From Mycolicibacterium neoaurum VKM Ac-1815D (GTDB lineage: Bacteria > Actinomycetota > Actinomycetes > Mycobacteriales > Mycobacteriaceae): DNA of 64,000 bases. Below the pieces are notes generated by a model. That model worked only from the letters and a program-made list of their open reading frames with translations, ran no database searches and had not been told where the DNA came from. Below are positions 11,601 through 18,505 of the stretch, piece by piece. The DNA is taken from positions 2,046,001 through 2,110,000 of the forward strand of contig NC_023036.2 of the NCBI RefSeq assembly GCF_000317305.3. The letters are read 5' to 3'. The translations under genes and the position numbers were made by a program. The first letter of the stretch is position 1, and each line of letters opens with the position of its first letter.

Positions 11601-12077
11601 ATCGCCGCCGGGGTGCGCACGACTTCAGACCCACCGCGGGCAATGCTTGCCGTCGATGACCGTGACGAGCGGTTGGAAAGCCTGGACGGTAGAGCCTGGA
11701 AGGAATGGCTGCGGCTGTCGAACTGGCTGGCAATCTGCGACCCCGGCCGCGTGAGCGCCCGATCCTTGCTGGCATCCGCCACGGTAGCCGGGCCTGCGGC
11801 AGCCGAGGCGTCCGAGTTGCCCGAGGAATGGCAGCAGGTGTTCGACGAAGCGGTGTCGGACGCCGAACGCGATCTGATTCGTGCCCTTGCCGCGGCAGGG
11901 GCGACGGCACCCGAACTCGGCTACGAGACGACGGACGGTGTCGTACTCGACATGGCTTGGGCCGGTGGTCGAGTGGCAGTGGTGTTCGACCATGGCGATC
12001 CGGTGGACGGGTGGACGATGTGCTCGCCTGATGTCGACTCGATTGTCGAGGCGTTGAAATTGAACGGAGTGGTGTAG
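5697..12077 (+). CDS. Giant DExH helicase with DUF1998 region and C-terminal Vsr/DUF559-like nuclease domain (Druantia DruE / DISARM DrmAB-like)
   Basis: This 2126-residue SF2 helicase has Walker A TTGTGSGKT (104-112), a DEFH box (236-239), SAT-type motif III, and QRVGRAGR motif VI (1109-1116). A DUF1998/MrfA-like part follows, with HDTVPGGTGY from 1639 and a four-cysteine cluster C1672, C1674, C1682, C1685 that probably binds zinc. Further on are PDF (Asp1800), FADGRSFH (Asp1818, His1823), then DDADKR and AAGYLVWSF, the order seen in Vsr/DUF559 nucleases. The length and make-up recall Druantia DruE, or a fusion of DISARM DrmA and DrmB. Residues 382-404 carry tandem SEFF, QSELF and QSDLF motifs. 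It likely translocates on and cuts invading DNA; the nuclease role is inferred. Confidence 0.8.
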   Translation: MGALLPTLQATHLREGLTHYLATTFALTDPDAQAALTDFIGDPDNGMFKGPYVRLRLPFAPAGDGWRDHLDWWPADFTPYGHQARAFERLSTQHQGRPQPTLVTTGTGSGKTEAFLYSILDHVLRAKKSGVTGMKALILYPMNALANDQAERLAKVLSEDPALAAVTAGLYTGEQSGGGRTRVSADGLITDRDLMHDSPPDILLTNYKMLDHMLLHPGRADIWRLSAESLQYLVLDEFHTYDGAQGTDVAMLLRRLGLTLKAHWTATSRVTDEDRARPLGKVTPVATSATLGSRAAPTAMLDFAHTVFGEPFGDDAVIEETRLTPDEWRRARLGSHDHAWRPIEPALPDALDRITDAAASATDNHAIAAAVFAELFERSTPSEFFGKPTQSELFETPGQSDLFQQSTHAGGPAVGSTLTIADILDQLKRHRFIQAVLEHTVDAVSLPDLAEKVFPAVPVDRDAARTRDIQIRFLEFVFAMLSHVRAETGRAALGVDVHLWIRELSRVDRAVRTAAEYRWSDDGTSVDDELYLPAVFCRHCGRSGWGARLAPTGNALDVTDEAIRADHAAGAARFRALISAPAEAQVPGGVHGLRWFHLDHRELLDTTPDPQSPDVVDGRVLPVLTLVGPEADEESKNDMCPACGAVDGIRFLGSAVATQLSVTLSNLFGNKHLDAAEKKALMFTDSVQDAAHRAGFVQARSHSLSLRTALRGALGDAELDLDELTRAVIDRAGNNPMLRYQLLPPDLVDRDEFVAFWKPDVHPNSRRAAENKAKRRLRFDVDLEFGLQSRTGRTLELTGSVVAEVYLGAAHKAPILGRRALDKADPTQLPLTDVSDAALSRWVRGTVDRIRTRGGIHHDWLRPYLEKNASRYHIWGGRPRGQGMPAFPKGRPAPAFPALKSGTGALPEGFDPITAPSSWYAQWTSRCLDVSPHDGTFLAKALFAELVEQMLLSTVATETGSVVYGLPAATVQVSAPTLDALEDGRHLLVCDICQTPTPGSATTVDELDGAPCTLIRCPGRLHRSAKADNFYRRLYDSTQMKRVVAREHTSLLPTKTRLDYETAFKRGGTDPQAPNVLVATPTLEMGIDIGDLSTVMLGSLPRSVSSYLQRVGRAGRLTGNSLVLAYVRGRGEHLPKLFEPLSVIQGDVRPPATFLNAEEILQRQYIAHIVDQFARDPQVVAPKDARSVLGDNGADGWLTQLMDTAATDADALLDRFLAQFGSHFSPDAVDALRTWASTPPQGGPSGLTQRLMAAAHQWQLDLKELTERLATVEADLPEFERRATSPAATDDDRRAFKIAKGSRKLLGAQITSLTRDYWISVLERYGVLPNYTLLDDSVTLDVGVTWIDPDSNDYMGEQLSYQRGSRVALTELAPGATFYAQGLAVAIDAVDLGAGESNIHAWQVCPQCGWVHSGPSAAVTAPVSSCPRCHSTGIADVSQHLAVVEMTRVSAEVRRDEATISDLRDNRQQEPFTVVTAADIDPTQVGRTWFRSTSSFGAEYLRRLDIRWLNLGARTSKGKTRMIAGQESTSGLFRVCASCGQLDRDAGRNSRYEHRTWCRLRGSAAEDVRDIALARRLRTQGVLLHLPAQMEYDTFAHPSLAAAILLGLREVIGGSPEHLDVATISDALWAPDRRALLIHDTVPGGTGYLAEFADHTKVFAVLAAARQILRECPCRDEERLACHRCLLPFAAPYELDKVSRLTALKLLDDILDVGAHGTPDLDSWTAEVAEQAPPSTPLSDESFLERDFYSSFIERLKLMGAAVVEKPGVYGPSATITLQGSKARKWSLRPQVSLDFVKPDFVLQTADPDIPRIAIFADGRSFHAVPGCNRVADDADKRAALRAAGYLVWSFGHEDLQRFKSGDSVEPTWLDQKATSFVTSRFHVQPGLVRLQAKDPVSQLLEFIVTPDIEAWRHFSTWMPYLFVRGDNRVKSDSGAVTAAALAALDGTAPFDAAGSDVCWAYTDGGVTIAAGVRTTSDPPRAMLAVDDRDERLESLDGRAWKEWLRLSNWLAICDPGRVSARSLLASATVAGPAAAEASELPEEWQQVFDEAVSDAERDLIRALAAAGATAPELGYETTDGVVLDMAWAGGRVAVVFDHGDPVDGWTMCSPDVDSIVEALKLNGVV

Positions 12078-14297
12078 GTGGCGAATCTGGTCATTGCGTC
12101 GAACAGCAAGGGCATGTCCAAGCTGGACGGCTCGGTCAAGAACAAGGTGTACGACTTCTTCGAGAAGCTCGCCACCGACGACACCTCACCCAAGCTGCAC
12201 ATCGAGCCAATGAAAGGGGCCATCGATCCTCGTGTTCGCACTGGACGCGTCGACCTGTATTGGCGGGCAGTGCTGTTCCGCGTCGACGACAAGGACAGCG
12301 GACCGACGTACATCTACATGGGGACCTGGCCCCACGACGATGCCATCAAGCTTGCGGAACGGGCCACCCTGCGGGTCAATCCCATCAATGGCACCCTAGA
12401 GGGACTGATCGGAGAGTCGGCGTCCGCGGAGCCCGCGAAGGAACAGGCCATCGTGCCACCGGTGCCGGAAGCGGCGCTGTCCTACCTAGCCGGGGTCGGA
12501 TACACGCTTGCCGAATTGGTCGACGGGTTGGGCATCAACCCGTTGCTCGCAGCCCAGGCGATGGAAGCACCCGACGAGTCGGCGCTGTTGGAGGTCGCGT
12601 CGGAAGGGCTCGAATGGGAGGGCAGCGCCCTACTTGAACTCGCCACCGGCACCGCGATTGAGACGATTCGCGAGAACCATGGGTTCGCCAAAGAGCCGGT
12701 GGACAAGTCACTCGATGAGGACCAGCAGATCATCGCCGCGCTGGAACGCCCAGCCTCGAAGATGCAGTTCGCGTACATCGAAGACAACGAAGAACTACGC
12801 CGAGTCATCGAAGGTGGCGATTTCGCCGCGTGGCGCACGTTCCTGCATCCCGAGCAACGTAAGTACGTCGAGTCGGATTTCTCAGGCGCCTTCCGCCTTT
12901 CGGGTGGGGCCGGGACCGGCAAGACTGTTGTCGCGATCCACCGGGCGCGAAGGCTCGCCCGGGCGAACCCAGATGCGCGCATCGTGCTGACGACGTACAA
13001 CGCCACGCTCGCGCAGGGGCTCAAAGCCGACCTCAAGGCGCTGGACCCCGGCTTGCGTATCGCCGAGAAGCCAGGATACCCCGGCGTCTACGTCGGCGGC
13101 ATCGATGCCCTCGGCAGAGACGTGCTGCACCGAGCCGGCGATGCCACGGCAGTTGCCGGCGAGCGGGTGTTCGGCCACGCCATCGAGTTCGGTTCCAAGC
13201 GAACGGCATCCGACGCGGTCTGGCGGGAGGTTGCTCAGTCCGTCGACTCCGGGCTCGACGCGAAACTCGCAACCCCCGCATTTCTGGAAACCGAATACGT
13301 GGCGGTGGTTCTGGCGAATCGCGTCACCACACTGGAACAGTACGCCAAGGTCGCGCGACCCGGCCGCGGCGTGCGACTCAGCCGCCCGCAACGCATCGCC
13401 GTCTGGAAGCTTGTCGACGCCTACCGCCGGCAGAGTCAAATGGACGAATCCATCAGCTTCCCGGAAGTCCTCGCACTCTCCGCCGAGGCGCTGCGCGTCC
13501 GTGCCGAGCGCGACGGCACCCACCTGGCCGACCACGTCCTCGTCGACGAGGCCCAGGATCTGCACGCCACCCACTGGGCGCTGTTGCGCGCACTGGTAGC
13601 CGAGGGCCCCAATGACCTGTTCATCGCCGAGGATTCGCACCAGCGGATCTACGGAAGCCCGGTGGTGTTGAGCCGTTTCGGGGTCAAGATCGTCGGCCGG
13701 TCCCGTCGGCTGACGCTGAACTACCGGACCACGGCGCAGAATCTCCACTTCGCGGTGAGTGTGCTCTCCGGTGCGGAGTACCGCGATCTGGAGCAGGGGG
13801 AGGAGTCGACCAGCGAGTATCGCTCCGCGCGGAACGGCCCTGCGCCGGAGATGATTCCGTGTTCTGACATGACCGCCGAGCTGGAGACCGTGGCGACGAA
13901 GGTCAAGGCCTGGTTGGCAGACGGCGATGTCGAGCCCGAGAGCATCGCTGTGCTCACCCGCAGCCAGGACGAGCGCGATCGTTTCGTCCGCGGGCTCGGA
14001 GAGCGCGGCGTCACTGTGCGTGCCGTCGACAAGAACGCTCCGACGCCGGGTCAGCCTCTCGTCATGACGATGCACCGCGCCAAGGGGATGGAGTTCTCCA
14101 GGGTCGTTCTTGCCGGGGCGGACGAAAAGCACGTTCCTTCGCCGGCCACTCTGCGCAACGTGCCTGACGAGGAGCGTGCGGAAGCGCTGCTGCGGGAGCG
14201 TTCGCTGCTGTACGTCGCGAGCAGCCGAGCGCGGGATGCATTGGTGGTGACGTGGAGTGGGAAGCAGAGTGGTCTGCTGGGACCAAGCCATGTCTGA
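12078..14297 (+). CDS. UvrD/Rep-like SF1 helicase with RelE/ParE-like N-terminal domain
   Basis: The 739-residue product joins two parts. Residues 1 to about 110 look like a RelE/ParE-type toxin fold (VDLYWRAVLFRV, then TYIYMGTWPHDDAIKLAE). From about residue 250 there is a superfamily 1A helicase with Walker A GGAGTGKT (276-283), DEAQD (490-494), LNYRTT, MTMHRAKGMEFS and YVASSRARDALVV. The start is a GTG directly after the TAG stop of the previous gene, so translation is coupled. The helicase part is secure; the RelE-like call rests on pattern similarity, and no catalytic residues were verified. In the operon it would act with the giant helicase on foreign DNA, or be an effector whose toxin-like domain is held in check. 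Confidence 0.75.
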   Translation: MANLVIASNSKGMSKLDGSVKNKVYDFFEKLATDDTSPKLHIEPMKGAIDPRVRTGRVDLYWRAVLFRVDDKDSGPTYIYMGTWPHDDAIKLAERATLRVNPINGTLEGLIGESASAEPAKEQAIVPPVPEAALSYLAGVGYTLAELVDGLGINPLLAAQAMEAPDESALLEVASEGLEWEGSALLELATGTAIETIRENHGFAKEPVDKSLDEDQQIIAALERPASKMQFAYIEDNEELRRVIEGGDFAAWRTFLHPEQRKYVESDFSGAFRLSGGAGTGKTVVAIHRARRLARANPDARIVLTTYNATLAQGLKADLKALDPGLRIAEKPGYPGVYVGGIDALGRDVLHRAGDATAVAGERVFGHAIEFGSKRTASDAVWREVAQSVDSGLDAKLATPAFLETEYVAVVLANRVTTLEQYAKVARPGRGVRLSRPQRIAVWKLVDAYRRQSQMDESISFPEVLALSAEALRVRAERDGTHLADHVLVDEAQDLHATHWALLRALVAEGPNDLFIAEDSHQRIYGSPVVLSRFGVKIVGRSRRLTLNYRTTAQNLHFAVSVLSGAEYRDLEQGEESTSEYRSARNGPAPEMIPCSDMTAELETVATKVKAWLADGDVEPESIAVLTRSQDERDRFVRGLGERGVTVRAVDKNAPTPGQPLVMTMHRAKGMEFSRVVLAGADEKHVPSPATLRNVPDEERAEALLRERSLLYVASSRARDALVVTWSGKQSGLLGPSHV

Positions 14298-15058
14298 CAA
14301 CTCGTGTCCATGGGCAGACGCCTACTATCTCTGATCGGCTCGACCTTCGCGAAGCTGTCATTGCGATCGCCACGTTGACTGCCACGAATTTTGTCGAGCC
14401 GTACGAGATCGACCCTGGTGATGCGCCCAAGACTGCGCTGAAGTCCATGGCGGTCAATCTCGGCCTCCAGCCCAACATTGGAGTCACCATCACGAAGGCG
14501 TTGACCGAAGTCGACGAGCTGCTCAACGGGACCGGCGGGATCCCATGGGGCCGCATCGGTATTGCTGCCGCAGGATTGGCTTTGATTGCCGCCGGCCCGA
14601 TCGGTCTGGCCGCAGCGGCCCCTGCCTCAGCCTTCGTGGCCGCTGCGATCACGGGTGGGCCGGCGGCGCTTGGTCCTGGCGGCATGATGGGCGGGGTGGC
14701 CACAATAGGTGCTCTCGCGGCCAGCGGTGCAGGGGTCGTTGCCGGCGCTGCACTTGGTGGTTCAAACGCGGAAATTTTCGCGCTGAACGTCACTCAGCTG
14801 ACGCTTCGTGTTGCTGCTGAATACGCCTTGAGGCTCATCGACGTCCGGTCTGATGCAGATATGTGGTCACAGTTGACCTCACTGGAAACACGGATCTCGG
14901 CGGAACTCAATTGCGTTCCCGCGTTCAGCGACTCCAAATCATCTCGTGTCCAACAACTTCGATCTGCCCAAGATGCCGTGATAAAGCTGCTCGGATTCGT
15001 TGGCGATAAGAAGATCGGTGGTGCAACCGCACTCGAGGCTTCGTCGGCCGGCAAATGA
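14252..15058 (+). CDS. Glycine/alanine-rich membrane protein of unknown function at the end of the defence operon
   Basis: I do not recognise this 268-residue protein. Residues about 95-170 form a long Gly/Ala-rich hydrophobic stretch with repeated small residues, like glycine-zipper membrane segments. Both ends are soluble and helical. The first ATG lies inside the helicase gene and overlaps it by 46 bases; no good alternative start with a Shine-Dalgarno sequence is visible, and a TTG about 40 codons later is possible. Overlap and shared direction suggest co-expression with the defence genes. A pore-forming or membrane-anchoring effector role is possible but is inference from hydrophobicity and context only. 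Confidence 0.5.
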   Translation: MEWEAEWSAGTKPCLTTRVHGQTPTISDRLDLREAVIAIATLTATNFVEPYEIDPGDAPKTALKSMAVNLGLQPNIGVTITKALTEVDELLNGTGGIPWGRIGIAAAGLALIAAGPIGLAAAAPASAFVAAAITGGPAALGPGGMMGGVATIGALAASGAGVVAGAALGGSNAEIFALNVTQLTLRVAAEYALRLIDVRSDADMWSQLTSLETRISAELNCVPAFSDSKSSRVQQLRSAQDAVIKLLGFVGDKKIGGATALEASSAGK

Positions 15059-15074
15059 CTGGGGCGGAGGTCTG

Positions 15075-15176
15075 GTGACCACCGCGAATCAGGGCCAAAA
15101 CGACCTTAGAATGATTGATGAACTGTCAGAGGCATTAATCCAGCGTTGGATGTGGAAAAATCGCGGGACGCGATGA
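15075..15176 (+). CDS. Possible small ORF (33 residues) behind a strong Shine-Dalgarno sequence
   Basis: A GTG start preceded by GGAGG with a 4-base spacer opens a 33-codon frame ending in TGA. The peptide is polar and then amphipathic (MIDELSEALIQRW). It overlaps the upstream part of the long CBS-HEPN frame in another register. It could be a small protein, a leader peptide, or the remains of a longer gene. No homology is recognised. Confidence 0.25.
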   Translation: MTTANQGQNDLRMIDELSEALIQRWMWKNRGTR

Positions 15177-15244
15177 TTGCGCCGGTGCGCTCCGAACGGA
15201 ATGTGCGGTGCTGTAGAGGATACGAACTGCGGGGGTGTGACCAG

Positions 15245-16249
15245 TTGTCCGAGAATGACATCGACGAGCAAATGGATCTGGATGGACGTGCCAAGGTCGG
15301 CGCCTTCCTCGACACTGTCAAACCCAAGCAACCGAAGTCGATTTCAGTCAGAAAGTTCCTCGGTTTCTGGGGCTACCAGAAGCGTGGTGCATCCATCGTT
15401 CGGTTGATCAACCGTGAGTTGACCAGGCGAGGTTTGACGGCGTCACCTGACATCGCCCTGGCCGATTACTACGGCAGTATCGAAATCTCCTATCTAAGCG
15501 ACCTTGCGGAGCATCCTGAGGTTGAGGTCGCCTGGTTCGTTTCATCGCTTCTGGATCCAGAGCGCGACCTGATATCGGTGGGCCCAGAAGCGTCATTGTC
15601 GACGGTGGAAACACTCATGGTCATGCATGACTTCTCGCAGATTCCGGTGATGAATGCGAGTCACCGGAAGCTTTATGGCTCAGTCACCTGGAAGTCGATC
15701 GCACGATGGAACGGTGACAAATCTCAGGCAACCGCTCGACAAGTCATGGAGAAAGATGGTCAGACAGCCCGGTCCAGCGACGGCTTACTTCTTCACATCA
15801 ACAGGATCATCGAGAACGATTTTCTCTATATTGAGGACCCAACAGGTGTGTATGTAGGGATCCTGACGGCTACCGACCTCGCCGAGGGCTTTCACGCGAC
15901 TGCCGGCTCGTTCATAAAGATCGGGGAGATCGAAAACCGACTACGTGCGCTCGTCAGTCAATTGCCATTGTCGGCGATCCAGACGGCTGCAGAATCCACA
16001 CATGCCACGAGGTTGATCGAGACCGCGGCTGATCTGTCGTTCGGTCAGTATGTCGCCGTCCTCGGCAAGGATGACAATTGGAATCAGTTAGCCCTGCCCT
16101 TCGACCGCAAGACGGTTGTCGAGAACCTGAGGGAGGTCAACGCAGTCCGCAACGACGTGATGCATTTCAGGCCGACCGATCTGGATTCGCAAGACGTCGA
16201 GGCCATCGATAAGTGTCTGAACTGGCTACGGCTTGTCGACAAGTGCTGA
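15245..16249 (+). CDS. CBS-domain protein with C-terminal HEPN-like RNase motif
   Basis: The protein has a CBS-domain pair in its middle (MVMHDFSQIPVMNASHRKLYG, split over about residues 105-125, and DFLYIEDPTGVYVGILTATDLAEGF about 200-225). Its C-terminal helical part contains RNDVMH at 302-307, a canonical HEPN RNxxxH motif. CBS pairs bind adenosine nucleotides, and HEPN domains are often metal-independent RNases in toxins and abortive infection systems. The open frame extends upstream to a TTG at 15146, but the first 33 residues look non-coding. TTG at 15245 after a G-rich stretch is my preferred start; ATG at 15272 is the alternative. A nucleotide-sensing RNase is inferred from the domains. 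Confidence 0.6.
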   Translation: MSENDIDEQMDLDGRAKVGAFLDTVKPKQPKSISVRKFLGFWGYQKRGASIVRLINRELTRRGLTASPDIALADYYGSIEISYLSDLAEHPEVEVAWFVSSLLDPERDLISVGPEASLSTVETLMVMHDFSQIPVMNASHRKLYGSVTWKSIARWNGDKSQATARQVMEKDGQTARSSDGLLLHINRIIENDFLYIEDPTGVYVGILTATDLAEGFHATAGSFIKIGEIENRLRALVSQLPLSAIQTAAESTHATRLIETAADLSFGQYVAVLGKDDNWNQLALPFDRKTVVENLREVNAVRNDVMHFRPTDLDSQDVEAIDKCLNWLRLVDKC

Positions 16250-16583
16250 CTGTCTGAGTTTTTCTCCTATCGGTGATCACACTGCAAGTCTGCGTAACTT
16301 TCGCGCTGTTTGCTATGTGCGCAGCGCCTTTCAGCAGATCTGCTGCAGTAAATAGGTGATATTCGAATTGGGCTTGCCCTGGGTGGGCAGGCTGAAAGGA
16401 TGTCTCCACGGCAGGCCCTATCCCCGTGAGTTTTGCGACAATGTCGTGCGCGAGGCCCAAACCGCGAAGACGATCGCACACGGCATGGACTTCGCGGCTA
16501 ATTCTGTGAACCCCGGACTCGGATAGCCTGGCCAAGATCGAGATCTAGATCGGGGAGGTCGATGGCAGAGATGATGTGGCTGC
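16250..16583. other. Intergenic stretch without a supported gene
   Basis: This 334-base gap has lower GC than most of the window. A 122-codon frame on the minus strand covers most of it and overlaps the end of the CBS-HEPN gene, but it has no recognised domain and no visible Shine-Dalgarno sequence. Near the right end are closely spaced GATC-containing palindromic elements (AGATCGAGATCTAGATC). No RNA gene was recognised. Confidence 0.4.
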
Positions 16584-17243
16584 ATGACATCGATTGACCC
16601 GTGGTTGCTGAGCGGAGTCGCCATTACGCTCATCGGTGCACTGAGCCTGGGCCTCGTCGACAACGTGCGGATCGAACGCCGAATCTATTGGCTCAGTTGG
16701 TTGGTTGGTGGCGCTGTGATGATGGTCGGTCTTCTTTTGCAGCGCGGATGGAGCTCCGCGGTCGTGGCGTACGCGGTGATGGTGGTGGGCGTGACGTTCG
16801 CCTACTTCCGTACGTCGTATCTAAAAGTCGGCGGAAGAATCTTCTCATTTTGGATCGCCAGGACGCAGCCCGATCCGCTCCCCGACGGCAGCCCTGGACC
16901 TCCGGTAATCCCACCACCGGACTCTTATCGCGGAATAGTCACTGCTGCAGCACAGTGGTGGCTAATGGCGGTTGTCAGCGTGTGTGCTGCCGTAGGCGCC
17001 GTCGTGCTTGGGATGTCCGGCCCCACGCTTGGCATTGCGGTCTTTGCGGTGGTACTGCTGGCCGGCACCGGATACATCGATCAGCATGACGGCTTTCCGA
17101 TCGCCCGCGGTCAGTGGGTTCAGGCAGCGCTGATCGTCGTCGTGTCTATCCCGATCTTCCTGCTGCCGCCGCTTGCGTATGCCATCGGCTATTACATCGA
17201 CAGACCGAGACGCCGAGCGCACGAATGGCGAAATGACAAATAG
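16584..17243 (+). CDS. Integral membrane protein of unknown function, about six TM segments
   Basis: The 219-residue protein has roughly three hydrophobic helices in its first half (from WLLSGVAITLIGALSLGL), a Pro/Gly-rich soluble linker (PDGSPGPPVIPPPDS) at about 100-115, then three more helices and a basic tail (DRPRRRAHEWR) that would face the cytoplasm. No Shine-Dalgarno sequence is evident before the ATG. It lies at the edge of the low-GC accessory stretch and reads in the same direction as the defence genes. I do not recognise the family; a defence role is suggested only by position. Confidence 0.6.
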   Translation: MTSIDPWLLSGVAITLIGALSLGLVDNVRIERRIYWLSWLVGGAVMMVGLLLQRGWSSAVVAYAVMVVGVTFAYFRTSYLKVGGRIFSFWIARTQPDPLPDGSPGPPVIPPPDSYRGIVTAAAQWWLMAVVSVCAAVGAVVLGMSGPTLGIAVFAVVLLAGTGYIDQHDGFPIARGQWVQAALIVVVSIPIFLLPPLAYAIGYYIDRPRRRAHEWRNDK

Positions 17244-17274
17244 CCGGTCGACGCCATAGCGCGATGCAAAAACT

Positions 17275-17323
17275 GGTACTACCCGCAGTATCACTTTTGC
17301 CGTAGTACCGCTGGTAGTACTAC
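17275..17323. repeat. Three GTAGTAC-type boxes in inverted arrangement
   Basis: GGTACTAC at 17275-17282 is mirrored exactly by GTAGTACC at 17302-17309, and the 10-base GTAGTACTAC at 17314-17323 repeats the same core as a near-palindrome. The cluster lies between the membrane protein gene and the start of the proline-rich protein gene. It could be an operator for an unidentified regulator, or a weak hairpin ending transcription of the upstream gene. There is no T-tract after it, which favours protein binding. Confidence 0.5.
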
Positions 17324-17497
17324 AACTCGTCAGGTGTTGTTGCTCCGAACCGGGCATGACAACTTCGCGGCCTGTTCATCAGTGCGTTCCCGCGCTCACG
17401 CAAATGATCACGACCACGACCATCCACCACACCGAGCCACCCGCACCTTCACTTAGGTAACCTCAAGATCACAGAATCAGATCAGGGGGATAACGAC

Positions 17498-18466
17498 GTG
17501 AGCCTCGTACTGGGTCTTTCGGTCACCTCGAAGGACGTCCACGGCGAGCTGGTCGACGGTGTCACCGGCCAGGGCGAACACCTCGACCGTCGCGTCCTCG
17601 ATGTCGACGAGATCGAGGACTACCTGGCCGAGCTGCCCGCCGACGCCGACCTGCACGCCGTCGGCCTCACCTGGACCCATGACGCCGAGGACGAGGCCGT
17701 CAAGGTCCGCGAGGCGCTCGACACCTATAGCGGGGGAGCGCCGATCGTCCCGGTCCGCGACGTCGACGCCGCGCAGGCATTGGCCCGCGGCATCGCCGAC
17801 CTCACCGGGCACGACTTCCTGGTCGTCTGCGTCGTCGAACCCGACAGCTCCGTCGTCGCCACCGTCGACGGCTTCGACATGCACGTCGAAAGCGTCGACC
17901 ACGCCGACGCCGCCACCCTCACCGACCGCGTGCTGGCCGTCGTACGCGCCGCCAAGCCCAGGCCCGATGCCGTCTACATCCTGGGCTCCGCCGACACCGA
18001 TGACCTGGTCGCCGCCCTGCGCGCGGATGCCGACCGCCCCGTCATCACCGCCACCGAGGCCGATTTCGCCCTGACCCGCGGCGCAGCCCTGGCCTCCGCG
18101 CACATCGCCAACATCCCCGACGAATCCGACCAGGCACCGCGCAACATCACCGTCGCCGCGCTCACCGCCACCCTGATCGCCGCGATCATCGTCTTCGTCG
18201 TCTCCGTATCCCTCACCCTCACTTGGCCTTCCACGCCGGACCCCGCCCCAGAGCCCGACCCCCAACCGCAGTCGGCGCAGACCGCGGCACCGGTGGCGCC
18301 GCCGAAGGCGCCCAAGCCGCTGGAACGCGCGAAGCTGCTCAATGTGCCGCCGCCCGCCCTTGCGCCCCCGCCGCCGCCCGTCCAAGCACCACCGCCGCCA
18401 CCGGTGCCCCGGATTCGGGACAACCCGGTGCTCGACCGCGTCCCGTTCATCGACCGCATCCGCTAG
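17498..18466 (+). CDS. Proline-rich single-pass membrane protein (mycobacterial DUF7159-like)
   Basis: The 322-residue protein has a soluble N-terminal domain rich in Asp and Val (residues 1-205, with repeated D-rich strands), one transmembrane helix at about 212-235 (LTATLIAAIIVFVVSVSLTL), and an extracytoplasmic tail of Pro-rich tracts (PPALAPPPPPVQAPPPPPVP). Such proteins are common in mycobacteria and I place it with the DUF7159 group from memory. The GTG start follows an AGGGGGAT Shine-Dalgarno sequence. The next gene begins 40 bases on and has its own -10-like box. The function is unknown; the tail could span or bind the cell wall. Confidence 0.6.
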   Translation: MSLVLGLSVTSKDVHGELVDGVTGQGEHLDRRVLDVDEIEDYLAELPADADLHAVGLTWTHDAEDEAVKVREALDTYSGGAPIVPVRDVDAAQALARGIADLTGHDFLVVCVVEPDSSVVATVDGFDMHVESVDHADAATLTDRVLAVVRAAKPRPDAVYILGSADTDDLVAALRADADRPVITATEADFALTRGAALASAHIANIPDESDQAPRNITVAALTATLIAAIIVFVVSVSLTLTWPSTPDPAPEPDPQPQSAQTAAPVAPPKAPKPLERAKLLNVPPPALAPPPPPVQAPPPPPVPRIRDNPVLDRVPFIDRIR

Positions 18467-18492
18467 CGCGGACGCCTCCGCGCCCATGCCGC

Positions 18493-18498
18493 TACGTT
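18493..18498 (+). promoter_or_regulatory. TACGTT -10 box for a leaderless start
   Basis: TACGTT fits the mycobacterial TANNNT -10 pattern, and the GTG start lies 7 bases after it with no Shine-Dalgarno sequence between. That spacing is typical of a leaderless transcript beginning at the start codon. Confidence 0.45.
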
Positions 18499-18505
18499 GT
18501 AACGC

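Noticed and set aside
16167..16535. 122-codon frame on the minus strand in the gap after the CBS-HEPN gene
   Set aside because: No recognised domain, no Shine-Dalgarno sequence, and it overlaps the end of a well-supported gene; kept only as a note for the intergenic stretch.
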